From NCBI RefSeq assembly GCF_001044395.1, contig NZ_JANU01000059.1, positions 62,001 through 126,000 of the forward strand: a stretch of DNA of 64,000 nucleotides, in the 5' to 3' direction. Both the position numbers and the translations under genes were made by a program. Numbering within the stretch: the first letter of the stretch is position 1; the number at the start of each line of letters is the position of its first letter. A model generated the notes under the pieces. That model worked only from the letters and a program-made list of their open reading frames with translations. It was not told the DNA's origin and ran no database searches. This document shows, piece after piece, positions 38,078 to 46,319 of the stretch. The DNA comes from Caenimonas sp. SL110 (lineage in GTDB: Bacteria; Pseudomonadota; Gammaproteobacteria; Burkholderiales; Burkholderiaceae_C).

Positions 38078-39507
38078 GCAGACTGAGTCGCGGTGGCGGC
38101 TTGCCCTGTCTCTGACAGCCGGTCAAAGTTGGCCATCGCCGCTGCGCCATTCGTGCGCAGCCGCACCAGGATCTCCTGCTTTTGCGCATCGGTCCGGTCG
38201 AGCTCGGCCACCATTTTTCCGAACGCGTCGAGGCGGCACGAGCGCATCCACTGGCGCAACTGCTTGTCCTGCGACCACTGGAATGAATTCATCATGCTCA
38301 CCTTCGAGGCGAGGGCATAACCGGCCAGGTCCTTCGGAAACGGCACGGGTTCGCACAGCAGGTTCTTGCGCGCCTCGTCGCCGCCGTGCACTTCGACGTA
38401 CGCAGTGAGCGAAGCGCTCAACACCACCAGCGGCGCACGCAGCAACTGGACAACGATCTTCTCGCCCTGGAACACGGGCGAGTTCTGACGGGCCTGGACG
38501 GCCGAGGCCGTGCAGTCCACGTACAGCGTATCGGGGTCCATATCGATGCGACCCTGCTCCAGCACCATCGCATCGCGCTCCAGGGCCAGCACACGGCCCT
38601 TGCGAATCACCTGGGTGATCGTGCGCAGCAGCTCCACTTCACCGGTGGAGATCGTCGCGTAATGAAACATCGTGGGCTTTTGCGCCGGGTCGATGCGCAG
38701 CATCTGCCCCAGCGCCTCCAGCCGCAAAAAGAGGTCGTCGATCGACTCCGCCTCGCCGAACGCGGCCAGCTTGTCAGCCTCGCCGCCGATGCTGTCATTG
38801 AAGAACTCCAGTCCGGGCTGCGTGTGCAGGCGGTTTTGCAGCCACGAGTCACGCGGCACCACCCACTGGATAGACGTTGGCGATGCGCCGTTGCGCAGCA
38901 ACCAGACGGCAGCGTCCATCGCTGTCTTGCCGGCACCCAGGATGCAGAACTTCTGCGGCACCGTACGACCTGCGAGCTGCAACCACAACTGCGGCAGCGC
39001 GTTGGGCGGCACCCGGCGCACACCTGGGGCGACCGCAAAGCCAGGGGTGTGCGTCGCGGGAATGTCAGGTGCGAAGTGGCTGGCATCCACCGTCTTGCGG
39101 CGCACCGTGACATCGGTTTGCGCCCCGGACAAGAGGGAAACGATGCGCCCTTCACCGGTGTAGTTGCTCATCGGGAAGTAGCTGACGCGTCCGCTGGGCA
39201 GAAACCTCTGGTGCATCAGCTTGCTGTAGTAGGTATTGATCTCCGGCCCGCTCGCCATTTCATACAGACCGCTGTTGGGACCGCTGTCGTCCTTGCGGCG
39301 GCTGCCCAGTTCAGTGGAATTGACACCGTAATAGGCCGATGGCTGGTGCAGCGAGACAAAGGGGTACGCGTCGAGCCAGTGGCCGCCCGGTGCGCTTCGC
39401 CGATCAACGATGGTGATGTGCGCGTCGCTCTCGTCGAGCAAGGTATCGGCGAAGGCCATGCCCACCGCTCCGCTGCCGATGATCAGGTAATCGGTTTCCG
39501 TTTGCAT
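38074..39507 (-). CDS. FAD/NAD(P)-binding oxidoreductase, monooxygenase-like
   Basis: 477 residues from the ATG at 39507 (AAGGGG five bases upstream; the GTG six bases earlier would be too close to it). The N-terminal FAD-binding motif is YLIIGSGAVGMAFADTL, with VDRRSAPGGHWLDAYPFVSLHQPS following, as in flavin-containing monooxygenases. A second dinucleotide fold is at about residue 190 (FCILGAGKTAMDAAVWLL). The substrate is unknown. It stands alone, convergent with the RTX gene and 33 bases downstream of the protease partner gene. Confidence 0.8.
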   Translation of the reverse strand: MQTETDYLIIGSGAVGMAFADTLLDESDAHITIVDRRSAPGGHWLDAYPFVSLHQPSAYYGVNSTELGSRRKDDSGPNSGLYEMASGPEINTYYSKLMHQRFLPSGRVSYFPMSNYTGEGRIVSLLSGAQTDVTVRRKTVDASHFAPDIPATHTPGFAVAPGVRRVPPNALPQLWLQLAGRTVPQKFCILGAGKTAMDAAVWLLRNGASPTSIQWVVPRDSWLQNRLHTQPGLEFFNDSIGGEADKLAAFGEAESIDDLFLRLEALGQMLRIDPAQKPTMFHYATISTGEVELLRTITQVIRKGRVLALERDAMVLEQGRIDMDPDTLYVDCTASAVQARQNSPVFQGEKIVVQLLRAPLVVLSASLTAYVEVHGGDEARKNLLCEPVPFPKDLAGYALASKVSMMNSFQWSQDKQLRQWMRSCRLDAFGKMVAELDRTDAQKQEILVRLRTNGAAAMANFDRLSETGQAATATQSA

Positions 39508-39540
39508 AGTCACCCCTTGTTCGGTGCGCCTGGGCGCCGC

Positions 39541-40113
39541 CTACTTTGCGCTGGTTTGCATCCACCAGTTCGGACTCGCCGCCAGTACGTCGCCCGATTC
39601 GAAAATGACATTGGCCGCCTGCAGCGATGCCGCTCCCGGCAGCGTGTCGATGCGAAACCAGTTCTTGCCGAAGTCCATCGCACGGGCTTTGGCGAAGCCG
39701 CGCGCTGCGACCCAGGCATCGACCTGCTCGCGGGTCCAGTCCGGCTTGAACTTGACCAGCACGCCTCCGGGCAACGCCATCAAACGGCCGCTGGCGGCCT
39801 GGCCCCGGACGAACACCGGCGTCAACGAACTGGTGGCGCCAGCATCGGGCGTATTCAAGGGCGACGCTGGCATCCGGTAGATGCGCACGACGCTGTCGCC
39901 TGCCACGCGGCTCACCCCTGGGGCGAGAGACGCCTGCGGACCGCTTGCGGTCCCGGCGAAGTCTGCGGCGAGATAAGGCACCTGGCTGATCGTGACCTTG
40001 CGTGCGCCGTCGTAGTAGTAGCTGGCGCCATCAGCCATGGCAGTGCCTGTTGCAAGCACGGCGAGCGATGCGCACAGGGACCGAAGAATCTGGGAAAAAC
40101 GGGATGTAGTCAT
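39541..40113 (-). CDS. secreted prodomain-like partner of the S8 protease (external chaperone/inhibitor candidate)
   Basis: 190-residue protein from the ATG at 40113, with a signal peptide ending near GTAMA. The C-terminal half (about 105-190: GVLVKFKPDWTREQVDAWV, then SLQAANVIFESGDVLAASPNWW) looks like a subtilase N-terminal prodomain of the fervidolysin type, including the closing Ala-x-Pro-Asn. It has no protease domain itself. It lies 17 bases downstream of a kexin-like S8 protease, the same arrangement as Aeromonas sobria serine protease and its ORF2 external chaperone. The expected role is folding and inhibition of the protease in trans. Inference from fold resemblance and context. Confidence 0.7.
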   Translation of the reverse strand: MTTSRFSQILRSLCASLAVLATGTAMADGASYYYDGARKVTISQVPYLAADFAGTASGPQASLAPGVSRVAGDSVVRIYRMPASPLNTPDAGATSSLTPVFVRGQAASGRLMALPGGVLVKFKPDWTREQVDAWVAARGFAKARAMDFGKNWFRIDTLPGAASLQAANVIFESGDVLAASPNWWMQTSAK

Positions 40114-40130
40114 GGTGGGTCTCCGGTGCT

Positions 40131-42098
40131 TCAGTACCCGTAGGCCTTGATGGACCATGCGGTCAAGGTGCTGGCGCTGGCCTGGTCGCCGATGCGCAGC
40201 GTCCAGGTGCCATCGGCCGGCTCACCCATCAGCCGCACGACACCGAAGCGAAACCCGCCCTGCAACGCATTGCCGCATGGCACCGTGGTCGGATTGTTCG
40301 AGTCGCTCGTGTCCTTGCACTGGTGCACCGCGCTCAATGTGCTCACCGTTCCCGAAGGACTCGTGAGCGTGATGTCCAGCGTGCCGAAGTCAGCCGCCGT
40401 GGCATCGACCGTGACATCGAGGAATTCCAGCTTGCTGATGCCCGAGCCTCCCAGCACCACGGTGCTGGCCAGCGGGACCGCGATGGACCCGATCTGCGCA
40501 GGCGTCGCCTGGTTTGCCACCACCGTCTTTTGCGCCGGAAGGTTCACCCACGTGCGAGCAGTCGCCACTGCGGCAGAGGCATCGGCGGCCCCGAACCCGT
40601 ACTCATGATTGACGCCCAGACCCGCGCCATTGGTCACCCAGCCCGGATTCGTCGGATCGTTCTTGCGCGCGGTCGTGGCCAGGATCGCGCGAACATCACG
40701 CCAGCCCAGTGCAGGATTCATCTCCAGCATCAGCGCAGTGATGCCTGCGACCTCTGGCGTGGCCGCCGACGTGCCGTTGATGCAGCGCGTGTAGTTGGGA
40801 ATGCCCGCATAGTCGTTGTAGGCGTCTGCCGTCTTGGAGCCCGTGCCATTGTTGTAACCGGCATCGCCCATGATGTCGGCCGAAGTCACCGCATGGGTGT
40901 CGCAGAACTCGCCGCCGTATCCCATCACCAGGATGTTGGAGCCCGGCTCGGAGTACGACGACCGCTTGCCCTGGTCATTGAGCGCGCCGATCGCCAGCAC
41001 ACCCTGGTAGTTGGCCTGCCCGTCGTGGTCCGAGCGATCGGCGGCTGCGCCGTTGCCACCTGCCCAGGTATAGACCACGCCCTTGCCGCCGCGTCCAGTC
41101 GTGATGCCGGTATCGATGGCGTCGCGCCAGGCCTGGCTTGCCGGGTGAGCCATGCCGGTGCCATCGGGCGCGCCGTAACTGTTGGTGTAGATGTGGTTGT
41201 CGGCCAGGTCCTTGACGACAGCGCCGGCCCCGAACTGGTCCATGCTGGCGGCCAGCAGGTTGTAGCCGACCATGCTCGCGTTGAAGGCCACGCCGGTGAC
41301 GCCGATGCCGTTCTGCCCACGCGCGGCCGCCAACGCCCCGCACGATGTGCCGTGGCTGCCAGTGGTTGACGATGGATCGCCGTAGGCGTCGACGCGGTAG
41401 TCCCAGCTCTTGCCGGCAATGACGCGGAAATCCTCGTGATTGACGTCCAGCCCATCGTCCACCACGGCGATGCGGATGCCGGCGCCGGTGACGTGGTTCC
41501 AGGCCATCGTCACGCGCAGGTCCTCGCCTGCAAGACCGGGCACGCCGTTGAACCCGGCCTGCCCTGTGTTTTGCAAATGCCACTGCTCGCCGAACAAGGG
41601 ATCGTTCGGGATCAGCGGACCCAGGGGAGCACCGCCGCCGACACTCACCAGGCCGGTCGCGCTCAAAACCACATTGGTGTAGGTGGTGCCCGCCACCAGC
41701 AACTCAGGCAGGGTGATCTGGTAGGTCGCCGGGTCATAGGCGTTGTAGCTGGTCCTGGGTGTATCGAGACCGCCTGCCAGCACCTGCCCCCAGGTGACCA
41801 CCACGTCGGTGTAGCGCATGTCGCCCACGACGATGCTGCCCATGGTCACGCGGTCGGGCGTTGCCAGGTCGAGCGTTGTGGGAGGAAGGACGGTGGGGGT
41901 AGGCGCTGTGGTCGTCGCCAGGGGCCTGGCAAGGGGACCGGCCGCCCTCGCGAGTGCTTGCGCCGAGAGCGGCCCACCGGTGGCTGCGACGGGTGGGGCG
42001 GGTGCTGCGAACTCATCGCCACCGCCGCAGGCAACGAGCACCGCTGCCGCGAGCACGCCAAGAAAATGTCCAGAAAACGCAGATCCAGGCAGGCGCAT
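40131..42098 (-). CDS. S8 (kexin-like) serine protease with P domain, lipoprotein
   Basis: 655-residue secreted protease. Signal peptide with lipobox VLVAC (Cys24). An N-terminal region follows, rich in beta repeats (VVVGDMRYTDVVVTWGQV, TTYTNVVLSATGLVSVGGG). The subtilase domain spans about 175-520, with catalytic Asp214 (AVVDDGLDVNHEDF), His249 (GSHGTSCG), oxyanion Asn348 (WAGGNGA) and Ser443 (NGTSAATPE). The DDG and GTSC contexts are kexin/furin-like. The last 120 residues form the P domain (proprotein convertase type). It appears to lack an internal prodomain, which the next gene seems to supply. It may be a type II secretion substrate or an anchored outer-membrane protease. Confidence 0.9.
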   Translation of the reverse strand: MRLPGSAFSGHFLGVLAAAVLVACGGGDEFAAPAPPVAATGGPLSAQALARAAGPLARPLATTTAPTPTVLPPTTLDLATPDRVTMGSIVVGDMRYTDVVVTWGQVLAGGLDTPRTSYNAYDPATYQITLPELLVAGTTYTNVVLSATGLVSVGGGAPLGPLIPNDPLFGEQWHLQNTGQAGFNGVPGLAGEDLRVTMAWNHVTGAGIRIAVVDDGLDVNHEDFRVIAGKSWDYRVDAYGDPSSTTGSHGTSCGALAAARGQNGIGVTGVAFNASMVGYNLLAASMDQFGAGAVVKDLADNHIYTNSYGAPDGTGMAHPASQAWRDAIDTGITTGRGGKGVVYTWAGGNGAAADRSDHDGQANYQGVLAIGALNDQGKRSSYSEPGSNILVMGYGGEFCDTHAVTSADIMGDAGYNNGTGSKTADAYNDYAGIPNYTRCINGTSAATPEVAGITALMLEMNPALGWRDVRAILATTARKNDPTNPGWVTNGAGLGVNHEYGFGAADASAAVATARTWVNLPAQKTVVANQATPAQIGSIAVPLASTVVLGGSGISKLEFLDVTVDATAADFGTLDITLTSPSGTVSTLSAVHQCKDTSDSNNPTTVPCGNALQGGFRFGVVRLMGEPADGTWTLRIGDQASASTLTAWSIKAYGY

Positions 42099-42225
42099 TG
42101 CAGCTCCGTTGACCTCAAGTTCATCGGCACTCGACCGACATTGAAATCAAGTTCGGCGGCGGACGCGAACTGCTGCGTCGGGGTGGACGTTATCACCGCA
42201 AACGCACCGACGCAATAATTTCGTT

Positions 42226-42900
42226 CTACAACTGCGCGAGCACAGCGTGCGCAGCGGACTCTGACGATGCAGGGTTCTGGCCGGTGATCAGCTTGCCGTC
42301 GGTGACGACGTGCGGCTGCCAGTCGGGGCCCTTGCTGTACTTGCCGCCGTTTTCGACGAGCATGTCTTCCACCAGGAACGGCACGATCTTCGTGAGTTGC
42401 GCGGCCTCTTCTTCGGTGTTCGTGAAGCCGGTGACCTGCTTGCCCTTCACGAGTGGCGAGCCGTCTTTGGCGCGGACGCGGCGCAACACCCCCGGCGCGT
42501 GGCAGACGGCAGACACGGTCTTGCCTGCGGCGGCCATCGATTCGATCAGCGCGATCGAATCGGCGTCTTCGGCCAGGTCCCACAGCGGACCATGCCCGCC
42601 CGGATAGAACACGGCGTCGAAGTCGTCGCCCGACACATCGCGCAACATCCGGGTGCTCGACAGTGCGGCCTGCGCAGCGGCGTCGGACTTGAAGCGGCGG
42701 GTCGCATCGGTCTGTGCGTCGGGCGCGTCGCTCTTGGGGTCGAGCGGCGGCTGGCCGCCCTTGGGGGAAGCGAGCGTGACCTGCGCGCCTGCGTCCTTGA
42801 ACACGTAATACGGAGCGGCAAATTCTTCGAGCCAGAAGCCGGTCTTCTTGCCCGTGTCGCCGAGCTGGTCGTGCGAGGTCAGCACCATCAGAATTTTCAT
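42226..42900 (-). CDS. DJ-1/PfpI family protein (Hsp31/glyoxalase III-like)
   Basis: 224 residues with the class I glutamine amidotransferase-like fold. The nucleophile Cys is in SAVCHAPG at about residue 133, with Glu in TGFWLEEFAAPYYVF and FYPGGHGPLWDLAEDADS nearby. This matches the larger Hsp31/HchA-like branch, which detoxifies methylglyoxal and other glycating aldehydes. Monocistronic; upstream is a 204-base gap with no gene. Confidence 0.88.
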   Translation of the reverse strand: MKILMVLTSHDQLGDTGKKTGFWLEEFAAPYYVFKDAGAQVTLASPKGGQPPLDPKSDAPDAQTDATRRFKSDAAAQAALSSTRMLRDVSGDDFDAVFYPGGHGPLWDLAEDADSIALIESMAAAGKTVSAVCHAPGVLRRVRAKDGSPLVKGKQVTGFTNTEEEAAQLTKIVPFLVEDMLVENGGKYSKGPDWQPHVVTDGKLITGQNPASSESAAHAVLAQL

Positions 42901-43104
42901 GGGATGTTTCCTTGTTGGGTTATTGCAGTGAACCCATCACGATAGGACGGCGGTCGCGGGGCGACCAGCGCCGCAGGCTCAAGTTGGTGTCGGACGAAGC
43001 CACCAGCCCTGGCAGCCTACTTATTCGGCCGCACCCACTTGCTCAGAGGCACCAGCGCCACGCAGACGCTCAGTTGCCCTTGGGCGGGGGCGAGGCCGTC
43101 AGCC

Positions 43105-44358
43105 TCAGTGGAGGACCGGCATCAGGGCCAGAATCAGGCTCAGGCCACCGAGCCGCAGGCGCATGTCCTTTGGCGACCGGCGCCTCGTGACCAGCCATGC
43201 TCCGACCAGCGCCGATGCCAGGAGTGCAAAGTAGATCGCCGTCCCCTGCGCGGTGGTCCATGCGAACTGGTGCGCATCGTCCACCAGCTCACACTCGAGC
43301 CACCAGGCGGCAGCGACAGCACCTGCGGCCCATCCGACGAGGCGCAGCGCGGGGAAACTTTCAGGTACCCGGCCCAGCCGCAGGGCCTGATCGTAGAGCT
43401 CGTCCAGCACGACCTTGCCTGTCGGCTTTCCCTTCCAGAGGGTGAGCCGCTCATCGAGGGCACCCGCCAGGCGGCGGATCGTTCGTAATGCAGTCGCGGG
43501 CCGAAGCAGATGCCGCAGCGGCCGGTGCGCCGCGAGCACACGCGTGACGCGCTCGTGATTGCCTTCGATGCGTGATTCGCATGCGGCGGCCTTGTCAGCC
43601 GCCCTGAACACCATGGTCAGATTGCCGCCGTCGGGCGAGAGTCGATGGTCAATCGCCTGCAGCCCATTGCAACTGGCCAGCGCCTGCAAAGTCGCGACAT
43701 TGAAGTGATAAAGGTGAGCCGCGTGAAACGTGCTGCGGGGAGATTGACACGTCGCCTCGATGTTGGGCACTTCCACGACAAGCAGACCCTGCGCAGCCAG
43801 CACGTGGCGAAGCTTGCGGAGCACCGCGCCGGGATCCTCCGTGTGCTCCAGGACATGCCAGATCGTCACCAGATCGCGACTTGCCGCCTCAAGCTCGACA
43901 TCCCCGATAAAGCCGCGCCGGATGTCCAGGGCGTATTCGCGCTGGGCGTATTGCGCGTACCCGACGTTGGGCTCCACCCCCACGACATGCAGCCCAAGCC
44001 TGGTGAGCAGGTAAGAGAACTCTCCGCCGCCGCTGCCCACGTCCAGCACACGCATGCCCGGGCGCAGGAAGCGCTTGATCCTGGACCACCTGTCCAGTGC
44101 TACCCGGCCCGCGCGAAGCACATGCCTGGGCCGTGGCTCGAATGTGTTCTTGTAGGCGCGGCGGTAATCCTGCTCGTAGAACTGGCGGGAATCGAACGGC
44201 CGGGGATCGACCCAGACCAGCCCGCAACCTTCGCAAGCGACGGTGCGCAGCGCCGCGCCATTGCGATCATGGGAGCCGACGACGGTGGCCAGGGAGCCCC
44301 GACACAAGGCACAGGGGAGCGTGGTGCATACGGGGGCTGCAGGTGGGACTGAAGTCAT
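43105..44358 (-). CDS. SAM-dependent methyltransferase with N-terminal zinc ribbon and C-terminal membrane segments
   Basis: 417 residues from the ATG at 44358. Residues 15-47 form a four-cysteine ribbon (CALC and CEGC), and residues about 90-215 a class I methyltransferase with GMRVLDVGSGGGEFSYLL (motif I) and LVTIWHVLEHTEDP. This order is found in methyltransferases acting on nucleotide- or lipid-linked sugars. After about residue 320 come at least three hydrophobic segments (LRLVGWAAGAVAAAWWL, GTAIYFALLASALVGAWLV, LGGLSLILALMPVL), so the enzyme is probably held at the inner membrane. No cell-surface polysaccharide cluster is adjacent. The open frame upstream overlaps the GntR gene and is not coding. 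Confidence 0.8.
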   Translation of the reverse strand: MTSVPPAAPVCTTLPCALCRGSLATVVGSHDRNGAALRTVACEGCGLVWVDPRPFDSRQFYEQDYRRAYKNTFEPRPRHVLRAGRVALDRWSRIKRFLRPGMRVLDVGSGGGEFSYLLTRLGLHVVGVEPNVGYAQYAQREYALDIRRGFIGDVELEAASRDLVTIWHVLEHTEDPGAVLRKLRHVLAAQGLLVVEVPNIEATCQSPRSTFHAAHLYHFNVATLQALASCNGLQAIDHRLSPDGGNLTMVFRAADKAAACESRIEGNHERVTRVLAAHRPLRHLLRPATALRTIRRLAGALDERLTLWKGKPTGKVVLDELYDQALRLGRVPESFPALRLVGWAAGAVAAAWWLECELVDDAHQFAWTTAQGTAIYFALLASALVGAWLVTRRRSPKDMRLRLGGLSLILALMPVLH

Positions 44359-44432
44359 TGCAACGGGATTACATCCGAATTGCGCAACGATGCACAGGTC
44401 ACACAGCGCAAAGCCCGCATGAGCATGAGGCT

Positions 44433-45215
44433 TCAGGCGGCGGACACGTCCAGGCGCCGATTGTTTGGCGGAATGAATGACTCGAGGTAGTAGAGCGGCT
44501 CGCGGCCGGCGAGCGCCGCGCTCTCCAGCAGCATGCCGCGCGTGCCGGCCTTGACGCCTGCAGCGTCCGCAGCTTCCTGGGAGAACTTGACAAAGGAGAC
44601 GCGCTGACGCATCTCGGTCACCAGCATGTTGCTCTCCCCGCCGAGCAACTGCTTGAGGTTGGCGCCGGCTAGCGTCTCCAGCGGCGCGGCTGCGATGCCG
44701 GGAAAGGCGTCCGCGCGGAAGTAGAAGCGATTGAACAGGTTGAACTCCGCATTGACGCTGATCCGGCGCGCGATCCGCACGACCGCACCGTCGGACGGAC
44801 CCAGCCATTCGGACCACGGGCCACGCTCATGAATCCGCTCGCGCGACAGCACTTTGGGGAACAGGGGCAGAAACCGGGGCTCTCCCTCCCCCCCCAGGAA
44901 ACGCAGGTAGAGAGGCGAGTCGATCGCGGCGCGACTCTCGGCGACATAGGTGCCGCTGCCTTGCGTGCGTACGAGCAGGCCTTCGTCGGCCAGGTCCCGC
45001 AGCGCGCGCTGCACGGTGCCCAGGCTGAACCGCGTGAGGCGCGCCAGCTCACGCTCGGGTGGCAGCTGGCTGCCGGGTTTCCAGTGGCCGCCGCGGATGG
45101 CCGCAGCTAGCGTTTCGCGCAACTGCGCGTACTTCGCCAGGCCGGGCACGACCGCACGGGCGTACTGGTCCATCAATTGGTTGGAATCGCTGTTTTGGTT
45201 CATCTCGGCTGCCAT
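44433..45215 (-). CDS. GntR-family (HutC/UTRA) transcriptional regulator
   Basis: 260 residues: winged-helix DNA-binding domain at about 25-95 (LRETLAAAIRGGHWKPGSQLPPERELAR and RFSLGTVQRALRDLADEGLLVRTQGSGTYVA), then a UTRA ligand-binding domain (about 110-255). It is divergent from the Bug / flavoprotein / hydrolase operon and probably controls it, through the palindrome within the promoter spacer. An alternative start is the ATG at 45203. Confidence 0.9.
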   Translation of the reverse strand: MAAEMNQNSDSNQLMDQYARAVVPGLAKYAQLRETLAAAIRGGHWKPGSQLPPERELARLTRFSLGTVQRALRDLADEGLLVRTQGSGTYVAESRAAIDSPLYLRFLGGEGEPRFLPLFPKVLSRERIHERGPWSEWLGPSDGAVVRIARRISVNAEFNLFNRFYFRADAFPGIAAAPLETLAGANLKQLLGGESNMLVTEMRQRVSFVKFSQEAADAAGVKAGTRGMLLESAALAGREPLYYLESFIPPNNRRLDVSAA

Positions 45216-45243
45216 CGGGCGGTATGGTACCTCGACTGCCTTT

Positions 45244-45272
45244 TTGACATGTGCTCTATAGCACTGTAGTAT
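45244..45272 (+). promoter_or_regulatory. sigma-70 promoter with a palindromic operator in its spacer
   Basis: Perfect -35 TTGACA (45244-45249), 17-base spacer, and -10 TAGTAT (45267-45272), 44 bases before the Bug gene start. Inside the spacer GTGCT and AGCAC (45251-45255 and 45260-45264) form an inverted repeat around CTAT. A bound GntR dimer there would block RNA polymerase. Confidence 0.8.
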
Positions 45273-45316
45273 TGGCTCATTGAAAACGTAAAACGGTCCA
45301 CCGAAGGAGACACCCC

Positions 45317-46288
45317 ATGACTGTGAAGAACCTGATCGTTTCGCTCGCCGCCGCAGCGGCCGCGCTAACCGCCCATGCCGCTGACCCAGTGCAGTGGCCC
45401 ACGAAGCCGGTGAAGATCACCTTCGGCTTCCCGGCGGCAAGCGCCACCGATGTGATCGCCCGCACCGTCGGCCAGAAGCTGTCAGAGAAGTGGGGCCAGC
45501 CCGTCGTGATCGAGAACCGGCCTGGAGCCGGTGGCAATCTCGGCAGTGAAATCGCGGCACGAGCGCCTAACGACGGCTACACCATCTTCTTCGGAACCGT
45601 AGCGAACGCGATCAGCACAACGCTCTACAGCAAGCTGAACTACGACTACCTGAAGGACTTCACCCCGGTCACTCTGGTGGCTACGACGCCGCTGGTGCTG
45701 GTGGCGAACCCGTCGCTGCCGGTGAAGAACGTCAAGGAGCTCGTCGACTACGCCAAGGCGAATCCCGACAAGCTCAACTTCGGTTCGGGAGGTGTAGGCA
45801 CGTCCAACCACCTGGCCGGTGAGATGTTCAAGGCTGAGACCCGAACCCAGGTGACCCACGTGGCTTACAAGGGCACGCCGGCCGCCTATACCGACCTGTT
45901 CAGTGGTCAGGTTTCGCTGATGTGGGACAACATCGTTGCCGTGACAAACCATGTGAAGACCGGACGGCTCAAGCCCCTGGCGGTCACCAGCGCGAAGCGC
46001 TCCGCGTCGCTGCCGGACGTGCCCACCATGGCTGAATCCGGGTTGCCGGGATTCGAGGCGGTGTCCTGGATCGGGGCGCTGGTGCCGGCCGGCACGCCGC
46101 AACCCATCGTCGACAAGATTCACACCGACCTCGTCGCCGTGCTGCGCATGCCGGAAGTCAGGGAGAAGCTCGGTGCACTGGGCGCCGAGGTGGTTGGCAA
46201 TACGCCCGAGCAGTTCGCGGCTTGGAATCGCAGCGAGATCGCCAAGTGGGCCAAGGCCATCAAGGAATCCGGCGCGCGCGTGGAGTGA
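45317..46288 (+). CDS. Bug-family (TctC) solute-binding protein
   Basis: 323-residue periplasmic protein of the tripartite tricarboxylate transporter type, greatly expanded in Burkholderiales. Signal peptide ends near TAHA. Signature segments are WPTKPVKITFGFPAASATDVIAR, VIENRPGAGGNLGSE, NFGSGGVGTSNHLAGEMF and GQVSLMWDN. Such proteins bind small carboxylates. The membrane partners (TctA/TctB) are not here and are usually encoded elsewhere. It is first in an operon with a flavoprotein and an epoxide hydrolase. GAAGGAG ribosome site. Confidence 0.94.
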   Translation: MTVKNLIVSLAAAAAALTAHAADPVQWPTKPVKITFGFPAASATDVIARTVGQKLSEKWGQPVVIENRPGAGGNLGSEIAARAPNDGYTIFFGTVANAISTTLYSKLNYDYLKDFTPVTLVATTPLVLVANPSLPVKNVKELVDYAKANPDKLNFGSGGVGTSNHLAGEMFKAETRTQVTHVAYKGTPAAYTDLFSGQVSLMWDNIVAVTNHVKTGRLKPLAVTSAKRSASLPDVPTMAESGLPGFEAVSWIGALVPAGTPQPIVDKIHTDLVAVLRMPEVREKLGALGAEVVGNTPEQFAAWNRSEIAKWAKAIKESGARVE

Positions 46289-46319
46289 GCCCGGGCGCAA
46301 CATCAACGAAAGAACCAGC

